Below, piece by piece: positions 35,849 to 44,410 of a stretch of 64,000 nucleotides of DNA. Position numbers and translations under genes: made by a program. The stretch is from Mycobacterium sp. GA-2829. Its GTDB lineage: Bacteria > Actinomycetota > Actinomycetes > Mycobacteriales > Mycobacteriaceae. Each line of letters begins with the position of its first letter. Within the stretch, counting starts at the first letter, position 1. The notes below the pieces were generated by a model, which was not told the origin of the DNA, ran no database searches, and saw nothing but the letters and a program-made list of their open reading frames with translations. The stretch is taken from positions 1 through 64,000 of the forward strand of contig NZ_LQIT01000029.1 in NCBI RefSeq assembly GCF_001499965.1. Reading direction: 5' to 3'.

Positions 35849-37242
35849 GGGATGAGCCCCTTACCGTCGATCGCCTTCTGCACCTGCTCGGTCAGTTCGT
35901 CGGCGGTGCGCTCGGGATCGATCTCGGTGATCGGCGCCAGCGTCACCGAGATCCGCGTCGACACCGCCTGGTACTGCGGGGTGGCGGGCCGCACCGCGGC
36001 GTCGATCAGCTGCTGACGGATGATCTCGTACTGCGGGTAGCTGGCCTGGAACGCCGGATCGTCGTAGAGCGAGGCCCGCACCGCGGGCAGACCGCCCTCG
36101 ACCGAGGTGGTCCGCTGGTTCTCCGGGCTGCGCAGACACCGCATCACCTCGAAGGCCTCGGCCTTGTGCTGGGTGGTCTTGGCGACGGCGATGTTGAGCC
36201 CGCCGAGCGTCACCTTCGCCGGCGTGCCGGGGTTGACCTCCGGGAACGGCGCGAACCCGAACACCTCACGGCTGGCGTCGTAGGCGGTGCGGAACTGTTC
36301 GTCGGTCGGTGAGAACGTGCCGGCGTCGTTGATGGCGCTGGTCAGGTCGGGACGCTCGTTGAGCGGCAGGAACTGCACCCCGCCCTTGACCGCGTTCTCC
36401 AGCATCGAGGGCAGCACGAACGGCCAGTTCACCTCGAGGGCGGCCTTGCCCTGTTCGAGCGCCAGCCGCGCGGTGCTCTCGTCGGTCTGGGTGATCGACG
36501 GATCGGCACCGGGGGCGGTGGCGACGGCCTTGATGACCTCGAGCGCCTTGACCGTCGCGGCACGGTGTTCGGGGGTGTCGGTCAGCGTGACCTTGGTGCC
36601 GTCGTCGGAGAGGACCTGCCCGCCCGCGCTCTCCAGCAGCGTGTTGAACCACACCACCAGGCCCTCGTACTGCTTGCCCTGCACGGCGATCCAGCTCGGC
36701 TTGCCCTCGGCGTGCAACCGGGTCGCCTCGGCGACCATCGCGTCCCAGTTGCCGGGCGGTTCGGGCATCAGGTCGGCGCGGTACCAGAGCACCTGGGTGT
36801 TGGTGGTGATCGGCGCGGCGTAGAGCTTGTCCTGCCACGTGGCCGTCTCCAGCGGGCCGGGCAGCGTGTCGGTGGTCGCGTCCGCCTCGGCCAGCCCGGC
36901 CGGATCGTCGGACAGCGGCAGGATCCACCCGGCCTCAGCGAACTCCGGGGTCCACACGACGTCCATGGCCATCATGTCGAGGGTCTTGTCGTTGCCGGTC
37001 AACCGCCGCGCCAGCTGCAGCCGCTGCTCGTCGGCGCTCTTGGGGAGGCTGACCTGGCGAACGGTGAAGCCGTTGTCCAGCTCTTCGGTACACCGTTTGG
37101 CCAGCGCCGTGAACGTGGCCAGTTCGTTGGCCGAGGTGTACAGGTTGATGACTTTTCCGTCGCCGCCGGATCCACACGCCGAAACCATCGACGCCGTCGC
37201 CAGCGCGGCAACTGCTGCAGCACATAGCCGCCGAGCTCGCAC
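35845..37242 (-). CDS. lpqY: Trehalose-binding lipoprotein LpqY
   Basis: A 465-residue extracytoplasmic solute-binding protein (family 1), anchored through Cys23 of the lipobox VSAC. The mature N-terminus GKVINLYTSANELATFTALAKRC, a QLARRLTGNDKTLDMMAMDVVWTPEFAEAGW block and a C-terminal MRCLRSPENQRTTSVEGGLPAVRASLY region match mycobacterial LpqY. It captures trehalose in the periplasm. The GTG at 37242 follows GGGAGG by six bases; the promoter is at 37275-37304. It is the first gene of a coupled operon with sugA, sugB, sugC and the SUFU gene. Equivalent to Rv1235. Confidence 0.95.
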   Translation of the reverse strand: MRARRLCAAAVAALATASMVSACGSGGDGKVINLYTSANELATFTALAKRCTEELDNGFTVRQVSLPKSADEQRLQLARRLTGNDKTLDMMAMDVVWTPEFAEAGWILPLSDDPAGLAEADATTDTLPGPLETATWQDKLYAAPITTNTQVLWYRADLMPEPPGNWDAMVAEATRLHAEGKPSWIAVQGKQYEGLVVWFNTLLESAGGQVLSDDGTKVTLTDTPEHRAATVKALEVIKAVATAPGADPSITQTDESTARLALEQGKAALEVNWPFVLPSMLENAVKGGVQFLPLNERPDLTSAINDAGTFSPTDEQFRTAYDASREVFGFAPFPEVNPGTPAKVTLGGLNIAVAKTTQHKAEAFEVMRCLRSPENQRTTSVEGGLPAVRASLYDDPAFQASYPQYEIIRQQLIDAAVRPATPQYQAVSTRISVTLAPITEIDPERTADELTEQVQKAIDGKGLIP

Positions 37243-37274
37243 CAGCAGCCTCCCGTCTGTTCCCCTGCGCGCAA

Positions 37275-37304
37275 ACCGTAGAGGGAACGACGCGTGATGT
37301 GCAA
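37275..37304 (-). promoter_or_regulatory. Promoter of the lpqY-sugABC operon
   Basis: On the minus strand, TTGCAC (-35, 37304-37299), 18 bases, then TACGGT (-10, 37280-37275). The predicted start near 37268 leaves about a 26-nt leader carrying the GGGAGG ribosome-binding site of lpqY. Confidence 0.6.
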
Positions 37305-37360
37305 CACCCTGCCGACCGAGACGACGGATTCGCCCCCGATCGTGACCTGACCGTGGCCTG

Positions 37361-37888
37361 TCAGATCGTCAAGCGCGCCAGCAGATCCCGCCCCTGTTCG
37401 GCGTTCTTGGGATCGCACAGCACGTCGTACCGCCCGGCGACGAGTTGCATGGTGGAACTGAAATCCCTTGTGCCACGGGCCATTGCGTACGGGATCGCGG
37501 AGGTGATCAGCCCGAAGAACACACCGGCGATCAGACCGGTCAGCAGCGCGCTCCACGGATTCGGGCTGAAGAACCCGAGAATCAGGCCGATGAACAGACC
37601 GAGCCAGGCGCCGGTCAGCACACCACCGCCGAGCACCTTGGGCCAGGAGAGCCGTCCGGTCACCCGCTCGACCTGCATCAGGTCGACCCCGACGATCGTC
37701 ACCTGCTGCACGGGGAACTGGTGGTCCGACAGATAGTCGACCGCGCGCTGCGCCTCGGCGTAGGTCGCGTACGACCCGATCGGCCAGCCCTTGGGCGGGG
37801 TGGGCAGCGCGGGCGGAACGCCGCGCGCTCCTGCGGGCGACGCGGGTGTCGCGCCCGGCGTCGGCCCGGATGGGAAAGGACTCGTCAT
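37361..37888 (-). CDS. General-stress-type membrane protein (Rv1234-like)
   Basis: A 175-residue protein. A Pro/Ala-rich N-terminus leads to a short YflT/GSP17M-like domain (YATYAEAQRAVDYLSDHQFPVQQVTIVGVDLMQVE), then two helices (about 85-105 and 112-135) and a cytosolic tail. Proteins of this kind are induced by general stress in Gram-positives; no biochemical role is known. ATG 37888 is chosen by length and by the remembered M. tuberculosis size of 175 residues; an out-of-frame ATG lies 10 bases upstream next to GAGGAGG. Separated from lpqY by 118 bp, so possibly its own transcript. Confidence 0.8.
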   Translation of the reverse strand: MTSPFPSGPTPGATPASPAGARGVPPALPTPPKGWPIGSYATYAEAQRAVDYLSDHQFPVQQVTIVGVDLMQVERVTGRLSWPKVLGGGVLTGAWLGLFIGLILGFFSPNPWSALLTGLIAGVFFGLITSAIPYAMARGTRDFSSTMQLVAGRYDVLCDPKNAEQGRDLLARLTI

Positions 37889-37994
37889 CGCTCGTCATCC
37901 TCCTCTAGGACGCCGGTTGTCGCAGCTTGTCGTCTCACCAGTATCAACGCATCGTCGATCCGAATCGTGCCCTTTGCGGTCGCGTGGTGTGCGC

Positions 37995-38000
37995 TAGGTT
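37995..38000 (+). promoter_or_regulatory. -10 hexamer of the DUF4190 gene (leaderless)
   Basis: TAGGTT, six bases, then the ATG at 38007. A -35-like TTTGCG lies at 37973-37978 with 16-bp spacing. Confidence 0.55.
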
Positions 38001-38006
38001 GAAGTC

Positions 38007-38561
38007 ATGACGAACCCGGAACGCGATCCCGAGCAGTCGTCACCCGCCGAACCCGGCGGCTCCGAGCCGACGCCCGGCGGGTACGAGGCACCGGCCTACG
38101 GCCAGCAGCCGAGCTATCCGCCCCCGCCGTCCGGTTTCGACCAGCCGGGGTACCAGCAGCCCGGCTACCAGCAGCCGGGCTATCCGCCACCGCCGCCGGG
38201 ATATCAGCAACAGCCGGGGTATCCGCCTCCGCCGCCGGGCTACCAGCAGTACGGCTCGTTCGGCAGCCCGTACGACACCTCCGGCGGCTATCCCCCGCCC
38301 ACCGGATATCCGCCCTACGGCGGCGGATACGCCGCGGGCCCGAAGACCAACGCCCTGGCGATCTGGTCGCTGGTGGCGTCGCTGGTGGGGTTCGTGTGCT
38401 GCCTGGGTTCAGTCGCCGGTGTGGCGTTGGGCCTGATCTCGCTGAACCAGATCAAGCAGAACGGGGAAGAGGGTCAGGGCCTGGCGATCGCCGGCATCGC
38501 GGTCGGCGCGGTGTCACTGGTCGTCGGAATCGTGATGGCCTTCATCGTCGCCAACTCCTGA
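38007..38561 (+). CDS. DUF4190 membrane protein with proline/tyrosine-rich repeats
   Basis: A 184-residue protein in two parts. Residues about 1-110 are low complexity with repeated PGYQQ, PPPPGY and GYPPP units, probably extended and disordered. The C-terminal part (KTNALAIWSLVASLVGFVCCLGSVAG, then KQNGEEGQGLAIAGIAVGAVSLVVGIV) is the two-helix DUF4190 domain, with NQIKQNGEEG between helices. Such proteins are common in actinobacteria and of unknown role. Leaderless start. Position corresponds to Rv1233c. Its stop is 3 bp from the end of the convergent CitE-like gene. Confidence 0.82.
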   Translation: MTNPERDPEQSSPAEPGGSEPTPGGYEAPAYGQQPSYPPPPSGFDQPGYQQPGYQQPGYPPPPPGYQQQPGYPPPPPGYQQYGSFGSPYDTSGGYPPPTGYPPYGGGYAAGPKTNALAIWSLVASLVGFVCCLGSVAGVALGLISLNQIKQNGEEGQGLAIAGIAVGAVSLVVGIVMAFIVANS

Positions 38562-38564
38562 CGG

Positions 38565-39548
38565 TCACTGCGGTGGGCGGAACGGCTCACCCTGCCGGGT
38601 CATCCCCGCGGCACGGCCCTTCGCCGCGATCACCCGCGCCATCTTGCGGCTGGCCTCGTCGATCATCTCGTCGCCCAACATCACCGCACCACGCGCCCCA
38701 CCCGCGTGCGAGGTGTGCCATTCGTACGCCTCGAGGATCAGCTCGGCGTGGTCGTAATCCTGTTGACGCGGACTGAAGATCTCGTTTCCCGCAGTGATCT
38801 GGTCCGGATGCAGCACCCACTTGCCGTCGTAACCCAGCGCCGCCGAGCGGCCGGCCACCCGCCGGAAGGCCTCGACATCGCGCACCTTGAGGAACGGTCC
38901 GTCGATCGCGTGGATGCCGTGGGTGCGGGCGGCGATGAGGATCCGCATCAGGATGTGGTGGTAGGCGTCGCCGACGTCATAGCCCTCGGGTTGCTCGCCG
39001 ACGACCAGCGTGCGCATGTTGAGGCTGGCCATCAGGTCGGCGGGGCCGAGCACCAGCGCCTGCACCCGCGGGCCCGCGGCGATCGCGTCGATGTTCGTCA
39101 ACCCCTGGGCGTTCTCGATCTGCGCCTCGATCCCGATGCGGCCCACCGGCAGACCGTGCGTCGTCTCCAGCTGGGTGAGCAGCAGATCCAGTGCGTGGAT
39201 GTGGCTGACGTCGGTGACCTTCGGCAGCACGATGAGGTCGAGTTGGGCGCCCGCGGTCGACACGACCTCGATGACGTCGGAGTAGGTCCACGGGGTGGTC
39301 CAGTCGTTGACCCGCACCCCCCGCAGCTGTCCGCCCCAACCGTTTTCACCGAGCGCGACCGCCACCCGGGTGCGGGCCTCGGCCTTCGCCTCGGGCGCCA
39401 CCGCGTCCTCCAGATCGAGGAACACCTCGTCGGCGGGCAGCCCCTTGGCCTTGGCGATCATCTTGGCGCTGCTGCCGGGCACCGACAGGCAGGTGCGGCG
39501 CGGCCGGGCGGATTCGTCGGATTCACGGGGTCGAGGCGCGTGTGTCAC
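38565..39548 (-). CDS. CitE-like CoA ester lyase (HpcH/HpaI aldolase family)
   Basis: A 327-residue TIM-barrel enzyme of the malyl-CoA / beta-methylmalyl-CoA / citryl-CoA lyase group. RRTCLSVPGSSAKMIAKA begins the barrel, DEVFLDLEDAVAPEAK carries the metal-binding acidic residue, IGIEAQIENAQGL supplies the catalytic Glu, and GYDGKWVLHPDQI is the C-terminal lid. Acyl-CoA substrates are probable; the true one is not known. Two starts are possible: ATG 39575, on top of the start codon of the divergent mgtE-like gene, or GTG 39548, six bases after GAGAGT on the minus strand. I prefer the GTG. Not in the M. tuberculosis neighbourhood I recall. Confidence 0.82.
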   Translation of the reverse strand: MTHAPRPRESDESARPRRTCLSVPGSSAKMIAKAKGLPADEVFLDLEDAVAPEAKAEARTRVAVALGENGWGGQLRGVRVNDWTTPWTYSDVIEVVSTAGAQLDLIVLPKVTDVSHIHALDLLLTQLETTHGLPVGRIGIEAQIENAQGLTNIDAIAAGPRVQALVLGPADLMASLNMRTLVVGEQPEGYDVGDAYHHILMRILIAARTHGIHAIDGPFLKVRDVEAFRRVAGRSAALGYDGKWVLHPDQITAGNEIFSPRQQDYDHAELILEAYEWHTSHAGGARGAVMLGDEMIDEASRKMARVIAAKGRAAGMTRQGEPFRPPQ

Positions 39549-39560
39549 GGCTCTACTCTC

Positions 39561-39566
39561 TACTCT
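39561..39566 (+). promoter_or_regulatory. -10 hexamer of the MgtE-like gene (leaderless)
   Basis: TACTCT, seven bases, then ATG 39574. The same hexamer also occurs at 39554-39559, a tandem repeat placing a second copy one turn further away. Confidence 0.45.
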
Positions 39567-39573
39567 TTGAACC

Positions 39574-40869
39574 ATGGCGGCGGTGAACAGGGTCTACGCG
39601 GCACGGCTGGCCGGAATGGTCGTGCTGGGCCCCGACGGTGAGTCCATCGGCCGTGTCCGCGATGTGGTGATCAGCATCAGCATCGTCCGCCAGCAGCCCC
39701 GCGTCCTCGGCCTTGTGGTCGAACTGCTCACGCGCAGAAGGATTTTCGTTCCAATCCTGCGGGTGACCGCGATCGAGCCCAGCGCGGTGACGCTGACGAC
39801 GACCAACGTATCGCTGCGGAAGTTCGTCCAGCGACCCGGGGAGGTGCTCGTCGTCGGTCAGGTGCTCGACTCGCGGGTGCGCGTCGACGATCCGGACCTC
39901 ACCCAGCTCGCCGGAATCGACGTCGTGGTGGTCGATCTCGGAATCGAGCAGAGCCGCACCCGCGACTGGCTGGTCACCCGGGTCGCGGTGCGCCCGCAGC
40001 GCCGACTGGGCCGCCGATCCAACATCCACGTCGTCGACTGGCATCACGTGCACGGCCTCACCCCGTCCGGTCTGGCGATGCCGGATCAAGGTGTGGCCTC
40101 GCTGCTCGAACAGTTCGAGGGTCAGCGCGCGGTCGAGGTGGCCGAGGCGATCCGGGAGCTGCCCGCCAAACGCCGCTACGAGGTGGTCAACGCGCTCGAC
40201 GACGAACGCCTCGCCGACGTGCTGCAGGAACTGCCGATGGATGACCAGGCCGACGTGCTGCGCCAACTCAAGACCGAACGCGCCGCCGACGTCCTGGAGG
40301 CGATGGACCCCGACGACGCCGCGGACCTGCTGGGGTCGATGACCCCGGCCGACGCCGAGACGCTGCTGCGCCGGATGGATCCCGAGGACTCCGAGGACGT
40401 ACGCCGGCTGCTGAGCCACTCTCCCGACACCGCGGGCGGTCTGATGACGTCCGAACCGGTGGTGCTGGCGCCCGACGTCACCGTCGCCGAGGCGCTGGCC
40501 CGGGTGCGCGATCCGGACCTGACGCCGGCGCTGGCGTCGCTGGCGTTCGTCGCGCGCCCGCCCACGGCCACTCCGACCGGGCACTATCTGGGCTGCGTGC
40601 ACCTGCAGCGGTTGCTGCGCGAACCCCCCGCCACGCTCGTCAGCGGCATCCTCGACACGGACCTGCCGAGCCTGAGCCCGGAGGACCCGCTCGGCGCGGT
40701 GACCCGGTATTTCGCCGCGTACAACCTGGTGTGCGGTCCGGTCGTCGACGCGGAGAACCATCTGCTCGGCGCGGTCTCCGTCGACGACCTCCTGGACCAC
40801 CTGCTTCCCGACGACTGGCGTGAGCGGGTCACCGAACCCGAACTCACCGGCACCGAAGGGACGTCATGA
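39574..40869 (+). CDS. MgtE N-domain/CBS protein with PRC barrel, no channel domain
   Basis: A 431-residue cytosolic protein (Rv1232c type). Residues about 1-165 contain PRC-barrel-like folds (VLGPDGESIGRVRDVVISI). Next is the MgtE N superhelix of short Asp/Glu-rich repeats (EAIRELPAKRRYEVVNALDD, DVLQELPMDDQADVLRQL, DVLEAMDPDDAADLLG), then a CBS pair (GGLMTSEPVVLAPDVTVAEAL to GAVSVDDLL). This is the Mg2+-sensing half of MgtE, but the five-helix pore is missing. The stop overlaps the next gene as ATGA, so the DUF1003 membrane protein is a likely partner. Leaderless start. Confidence 0.82.
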   Translation: MAAVNRVYAARLAGMVVLGPDGESIGRVRDVVISISIVRQQPRVLGLVVELLTRRRIFVPILRVTAIEPSAVTLTTTNVSLRKFVQRPGEVLVVGQVLDSRVRVDDPDLTQLAGIDVVVVDLGIEQSRTRDWLVTRVAVRPQRRLGRRSNIHVVDWHHVHGLTPSGLAMPDQGVASLLEQFEGQRAVEVAEAIRELPAKRRYEVVNALDDERLADVLQELPMDDQADVLRQLKTERAADVLEAMDPDDAADLLGSMTPADAETLLRRMDPEDSEDVRRLLSHSPDTAGGLMTSEPVVLAPDVTVAEALARVRDPDLTPALASLAFVARPPTATPTGHYLGCVHLQRLLREPPATLVSGILDTDLPSLSPEDPLGAVTRYFAAYNLVCGPVVDAENHLLGAVSVDDLLDHLLPDDWRERVTEPELTGTEGTS

Positions 40870-41381
40870 GCGACTTGTCGGCGCGCGGACGGCTGGACAC
40901 TCCGCGCAGCCCGCGCCGCATCGTGTTCACCATCGACCGGGAGGCGGTCGGCCAGTTCGGGGAGCGGGTCGCGCGCTTTCTGGGCACGGGGCGCTATCTG
41001 GCGGTGCAGACGATCATCGTGATCGTCTGGATCGCGTTGAACCTGTTCGCGGTGTCGCTGCAGTGGGATCCGTACCCGTTCATCCTGCTCAACCTCGCGT
41101 TCTCCACGCAGGCCGCCTACGCCGCGCCGCTGATCCTGCTGGCCCAGAACCGCCAGGAGAACCGCGACCGCGTGTCGCTGGACGAGGATCGCAGGCGCGC
41201 CGCCCAGACCAAGGCCGACACCGAGTACCTCGCCCGCGAACTCGCCGCGCTGCGGTTGGCCGTCGGCGAGGTCGCCACCCGCGACTACCTGCGCCGCGAA
41301 CTCGAGGAGCTGCGCGAGATGGTCGCGACGCTGCTCGCAGCGAACGACGCCGCGGAGGGTCGCTCGAAGCGCACCACCTGA
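40866..41381 (+). CDS. DUF1003 membrane protein (Rv1231c-like)
   Basis: A 171-residue protein with two helices (VQTIIVIVWIALNLFAVSLQW and PFILLNLAFSTQAAYAAPLILLA) joined by a short WDPYPF loop typical of DUF1003. A long charged C-terminal helix (RQENRDRVSLDEDRRRAAQTK onward) probably forms a coiled coil in the cytosol. Translationally coupled to the MgtE-like gene through ATGA at 40866-40869. Function unknown; pairing with a Mg-sensing protein suggests a role in cation handling or its signalling. Confidence 0.82.
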   Translation: MSDLSARGRLDTPRSPRRIVFTIDREAVGQFGERVARFLGTGRYLAVQTIIVIVWIALNLFAVSLQWDPYPFILLNLAFSTQAAYAAPLILLAQNRQENRDRVSLDEDRRRAAQTKADTEYLARELAALRLAVGEVATRDYLRRELEELREMVATLLAANDAAEGRSKRTT

Positions 41382-41390
41382 GATCGGTTT

Positions 41391-41406
41391 GTTGCATTGC
41401 TGCAAC
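41391..41406. promoter_or_regulatory. Palindrome upstream of the transglycosylase gene
   Basis: GTTGCA-TTGC-TGCAAC, 6-bp perfect arms, in the 36-bp gap 5' of the transglycosylase start. It may be a regulator site or a small hairpin. Confidence 0.35.
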
Positions 41407-41417
41407 GGACGTGACAC

Positions 41418-42821
41418 ATGGTATGTATGGTGACTTGGTTCACACACCTGGGTCGGGCCATCGCACACGCTAGGACGGTTGGAGTGCACATAGGGGGAGC
41501 AGCCGCTGTGACGGCGGCCGGACGACGTGCCGGCAGAGCACTGCGGAAACCCGCCGCCGGAGTCGTGATCATCGCGCCCCTCGTGCTCGCCGGCGCCGTG
41601 GGCGCCTCGGCACCCACCGTGCAGCACCCGACGAGCAACGCCGCCGTCACCCCGCTGGCCGCCGTCGAGACCACCCCCCGCAACTCCACGGGCCCCTCGG
41701 TCGTCGCGGTGAAGAAGGCGCCGAGCGCCTTCCGGATCGCCGCCTCGACGGTGTCCTCACCGCCGCCCGCCACGGTCGTCAACGCCCCCGGCAGCCTGAA
41801 GATCCCGGCGATGGCGCTGAGCGCGTACCGCAACGCCGAACGGATGATGGCCGCCGCGGTCCCCGGTTGCGGGCTCAGCTGGAACCTGCTGGCCGGTATC
41901 GGCCGCATCGAGTCGGGGCACGCCAACGGCGGCGCGACGGATTCTCGCGGTACCGCCGTCCGCCCGATCTTCGGCCCGGCGCTGGACGGCACGCTGCCCG
42001 GCAACGAGATCATCGAGATGAGCCGGACCGCCGAACGTGTCACCTACGCCCGCGCCATGGGGCCGATGCAGTTCCTGCCCGGCACCTGGGCGCGCTACGC
42101 CTCCGACGGCGACGGGGACGGTAAGGCCGACGTCCAGAACCTCTACGACTCGACGCTGGCGGCGGCGCGCTACCTGTGCAGCGGCGGACTGAACCTGCGC
42201 GATCCGTCGCAGGTGATGTCGGCGATCCTGCGGTACAACAACTCGGTCGCCTACGCCCGCAACGTGCTGAGCTGGGCCGGGGGTTACGCGACCGGCGTCG
42301 TCCCGGTGGACCTGCCCCCGATCACCGGCCCGGTGCCCGCGCTCGGCGATTCGCACCTCGACAAGCCGGACGGTCTCGGCCCCGGTACCCCGCTGAACGC
42401 GACCGGGTTGCCCGCCGACGATCCGCTGGCACTGGTGCCACTGCTCAGCCGCATCGACGCCAGCCGGATGCCCACCGGCAATGTGCCCGGCTTCGCCCCG
42501 GGTCAGCGGCTGGGCCCGCTGCCCGGCCCGGCGCCGGAGGCTCCCGCGACCCCGGCTCCGGCGCCCGCCGCGCCGCCGCCGTGGGTGCCGCCGTGGATGG
42601 CTCCCCCGCCCGCCCCGCAGCCGAGCTGCGTGGTGTTCTGCCTGACCGACCCCACCGCACCCGCCACCGCACCCGCGCCCGGGCCGGCGCCGGTACTCGC
42701 GGCACCCGCTCCGGGACCCGGCCCGGTCCCCGCCCCGGCGGCTGGTCCTGCGCCCGCGGCGCCCGCAGGGCCGCTGCCCGGTCCGGCCCCGACCGGTCCG
42801 GCACCCGGCCCGGTGGCCTGA
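41418..42821 (+). CDS. Lytic murein transglycosylase (SLT-like, exported)
   Basis: A 467-residue envelope protein (Rv1230c type). The N-terminal region carries one membrane segment or uncleaved signal (GVVIIAPLVLAGAVGASAPT, about 50-70). The catalytic MltB-like domain (about 135-300) has the Glu of GIGRIESGHANGG, then YARAMGPMQFLPGTWARYASDGDGDGKADVQNLYD and AILRYNNSVAYARNVLSWA. It should cleave peptidoglycan between MurNAc and GlcNAc. Residues about 360-467 are a Pro/Ala/Gly-rich tail with one VVFCLTDP insertion, possibly wall-spanning. ATG 41418 and ATG 41427 are both in frame; I cannot decide between them. Confidence 0.82.
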   Translation: MVCMVTWFTHLGRAIAHARTVGVHIGGAAAVTAAGRRAGRALRKPAAGVVIIAPLVLAGAVGASAPTVQHPTSNAAVTPLAAVETTPRNSTGPSVVAVKKAPSAFRIAASTVSSPPPATVVNAPGSLKIPAMALSAYRNAERMMAAAVPGCGLSWNLLAGIGRIESGHANGGATDSRGTAVRPIFGPALDGTLPGNEIIEMSRTAERVTYARAMGPMQFLPGTWARYASDGDGDGKADVQNLYDSTLAAARYLCSGGLNLRDPSQVMSAILRYNNSVAYARNVLSWAGGYATGVVPVDLPPITGPVPALGDSHLDKPDGLGPGTPLNATGLPADDPLALVPLLSRIDASRMPTGNVPGFAPGQRLGPLPGPAPEAPATPAPAPAAPPPWVPPWMAPPPAPQPSCVVFCLTDPTAPATAPAPGPAPVLAAPAPGPGPVPAPAAGPAPAAPAGPLPGPAPTGPAPGPVA

Positions 42822-42872
42822 GCCGCGCCGCGTTTGGGAGCCGCCTGCCGGGTCGGCCTAGACTCGCAGGCG

Positions 42873-44018
42873 ATGTCCCAGAATCCTGAAGAGCGCCAGA
42901 CCGCGATCCGTGGCGCGCTGGCCAAGGTGATCGACCCCGAATTGCGCCGACCGATCACCGAGCTCGGCATGGTCAAGAACATCACGGTGGATCCGGTCGA
43001 CGGCTCGGTCCACGTGGAGGTGTACCTGACCACCGCGGCGTGCCCGAAGCGCACCGAGATCACCGAACAGGTCCAGCGGGCCGTGGCCGACGTGCCCGGC
43101 ACCGGTGCGGTCCGGGTGAGCCTCGACGTGATGAACGACGAGCAGCGCGCCGAACTGCGCAAACAGCTGCGCGGCGACTCCCGCGAACCGGTCATCCCGT
43201 TCGCTCAGCCCAGCTCGCTGACCCGGGTCTACGCCGTCGCCTCCGGCAAGGGCGGTGTGGGCAAGTCCAGCGTCACCGTCAACCTCGCCGCGGCGATGGC
43301 CGCCCGTGGCCTGTCCGTCGGGCTGCTCGACGCCGACATCTACGGCCACTCGGTGCCCCGCATGATGGGCACCACCGACCGGCCGGTCCAGGTCGACTCG
43401 ATGATCGTGCCGCCGATCGCCCACGAGGTGAAGGTCATCTCGATCGCGATGTTCACCCAGGGCAACACCCCGGTGGTGTGGCGTGGTCCGATGCTGCACC
43501 GTGCGCTGCAGCAGTTCCTTGCCGACGTCTTCTGGGGCGACCTCGATGTGCTGCTGCTCGACCTGCCGCCGGGCACCGGCGACGTCGCGATCTCGGTGGC
43601 CCAGCTGATCCCGGGTGCGGAGATCCTCGTCGTCACCACCCCGCAGCTGGCGGCCGCTGAGGTCGCCGAGCGGGCCGGGGCGATAGCCCTGCAGACCCGG
43701 CAGCGCATCGTCGGCGTGGTGGAGAACATGTCCGGGCTGCTCATGCCCGACGGTTCGACCATGCAGCTGTTCGGTGAGGGCGGCGGCCGTCAGGTCGCCG
43801 AACGGCTCACCCGCGCGGTCGGCGCCGACGTGCCGCTGCTCGGCCAGGTGCCGCTGGATCCGGCGCTGGTCAGCGCCGGCGATTCCGGGGTTCCGCTGGT
43901 GCTCTCGGCGCCCGACTCCCCCGCCGGTAAGGAACTGCGCAACATCGCCGACGGGCTGTCCGCACGCAAGCGTGGGTTGGCCGGGATGTCGCTGGGCCTC
44001 GACCCCGCGGGCCGCTAG
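42873..44018 (+). CDS. mrp: Iron-sulfur carrier ATPase Mrp/ApbC
   Basis: A 381-residue P-loop protein that binds and hands over [4Fe-4S] clusters. Residues about 1-100 are the MIP18/DUF59 domain (DPELRRPITELGMVKNITV and VYLTTAACPKRTEI with its conserved Cys). Then comes the deviant Walker A GKGGVGKSS, LDADIYGHSVPRMMG and DLPPGTGDVAISV. The CxxC found near the C-terminus of some homologues is not evident. ATG 42873 is chosen over 42834 because the latter lies in the poorly conserved gap after the transglycosylase. It ends convergently, overlapping tatB by 4 bp. Equivalent to Rv1229c. Confidence 0.92.
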   Translation: MSQNPEERQTAIRGALAKVIDPELRRPITELGMVKNITVDPVDGSVHVEVYLTTAACPKRTEITEQVQRAVADVPGTGAVRVSLDVMNDEQRAELRKQLRGDSREPVIPFAQPSSLTRVYAVASGKGGVGKSSVTVNLAAAMAARGLSVGLLDADIYGHSVPRMMGTTDRPVQVDSMIVPPIAHEVKVISIAMFTQGNTPVVWRGPMLHRALQQFLADVFWGDLDVLLLDLPPGTGDVAISVAQLIPGAEILVVTTPQLAAAEVAERAGAIALQTRQRIVGVVENMSGLLMPDGSTMQLFGEGGGRQVAERLTRAVGADVPLLGQVPLDPALVSAGDSGVPLVLSAPDSPAGKELRNIADGLSARKRGLAGMSLGLDPAGR

Positions 44019-44410
44019 GTCGCGTCGCTGTCGAACGGCGTCGCGGTCGGCTCGCTGGGCCGGTCGATCTTGGTGACCGGCTTCTCCTCACCGGCCGCCG
44101 GCTTCCCGTTCTGCTGGTCGAACTTGCCGGTGAAGAACGAGTCGTCGCCGTCGAGCAGGTGTTTGGTCAGCGCCGCCCGCGGTGTCATCCCGCGCAGCTT
44201 CTGCAGTTCGGACAGCGGTTCGCGCAGATCGTCGAACTCGGGACCGAAATCCTGGCGCAGCTGTGTGGTGGCGCCGCTGATGTAGTCGCGGGCCTGGCGC
44301 AGCGCGCCGGACGTCCAGCGGATCGCCCCGGGCAGCCGTTCGGGTCCCAGGATCACCAAACCGGCGATCACCAGGATCAGCATCTCCCCCCAGCCGATGT
44401 TCGCGAACAT
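44015..44410 (-). CDS. tatB: Sec-independent translocase subunit TatB
   Basis: A 131-residue TatB. The N-terminal FANIGWGEMLILVIAGLVILGPERLP has the short membrane helix, hinge Gly-Pro and the Glu near residue 8 that contacts TatC. An amphipathic helix (LPGAIRWTSGALRQARDYIS) and a charged tail follow. It forms the twin-arginine signal receptor with TatC, encoded elsewhere. The ATG shares its A with the TGA of htrA (TGATG), so it is coupled to the sigE-rseA-htrA block, as Rv1224 is in M. tuberculosis, though in an independent overlap arrangement. Confidence 0.92.
   Translation of the reverse strand: MFANIGWGEMLILVIAGLVILGPERLPGAIRWTSGALRQARDYISGATTQLRQDFGPEFDDLREPLSELQKLRGMTPRAALTKHLLDGDDSFFTGKFDQQNGKPAAGEEKPVTKIDRPSEPTATPFDSDAT

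Noticed and set aside
36999..37898. A 299-residue frame starting at ATG 37898, next to GAGGAGG
   Set aside because: It runs out of frame through the stress-protein gene and into lpqY, with no recognisable domain; the in-frame start at 37888 gives the known family.
39573..39575. Use of ATG 39575 as start of the CitE-like gene
   Set aside because: It would coincide with the opposite start codon of the MgtE-like gene; GTG 39548 with a -10-like hexamer is more economical, though not certain.
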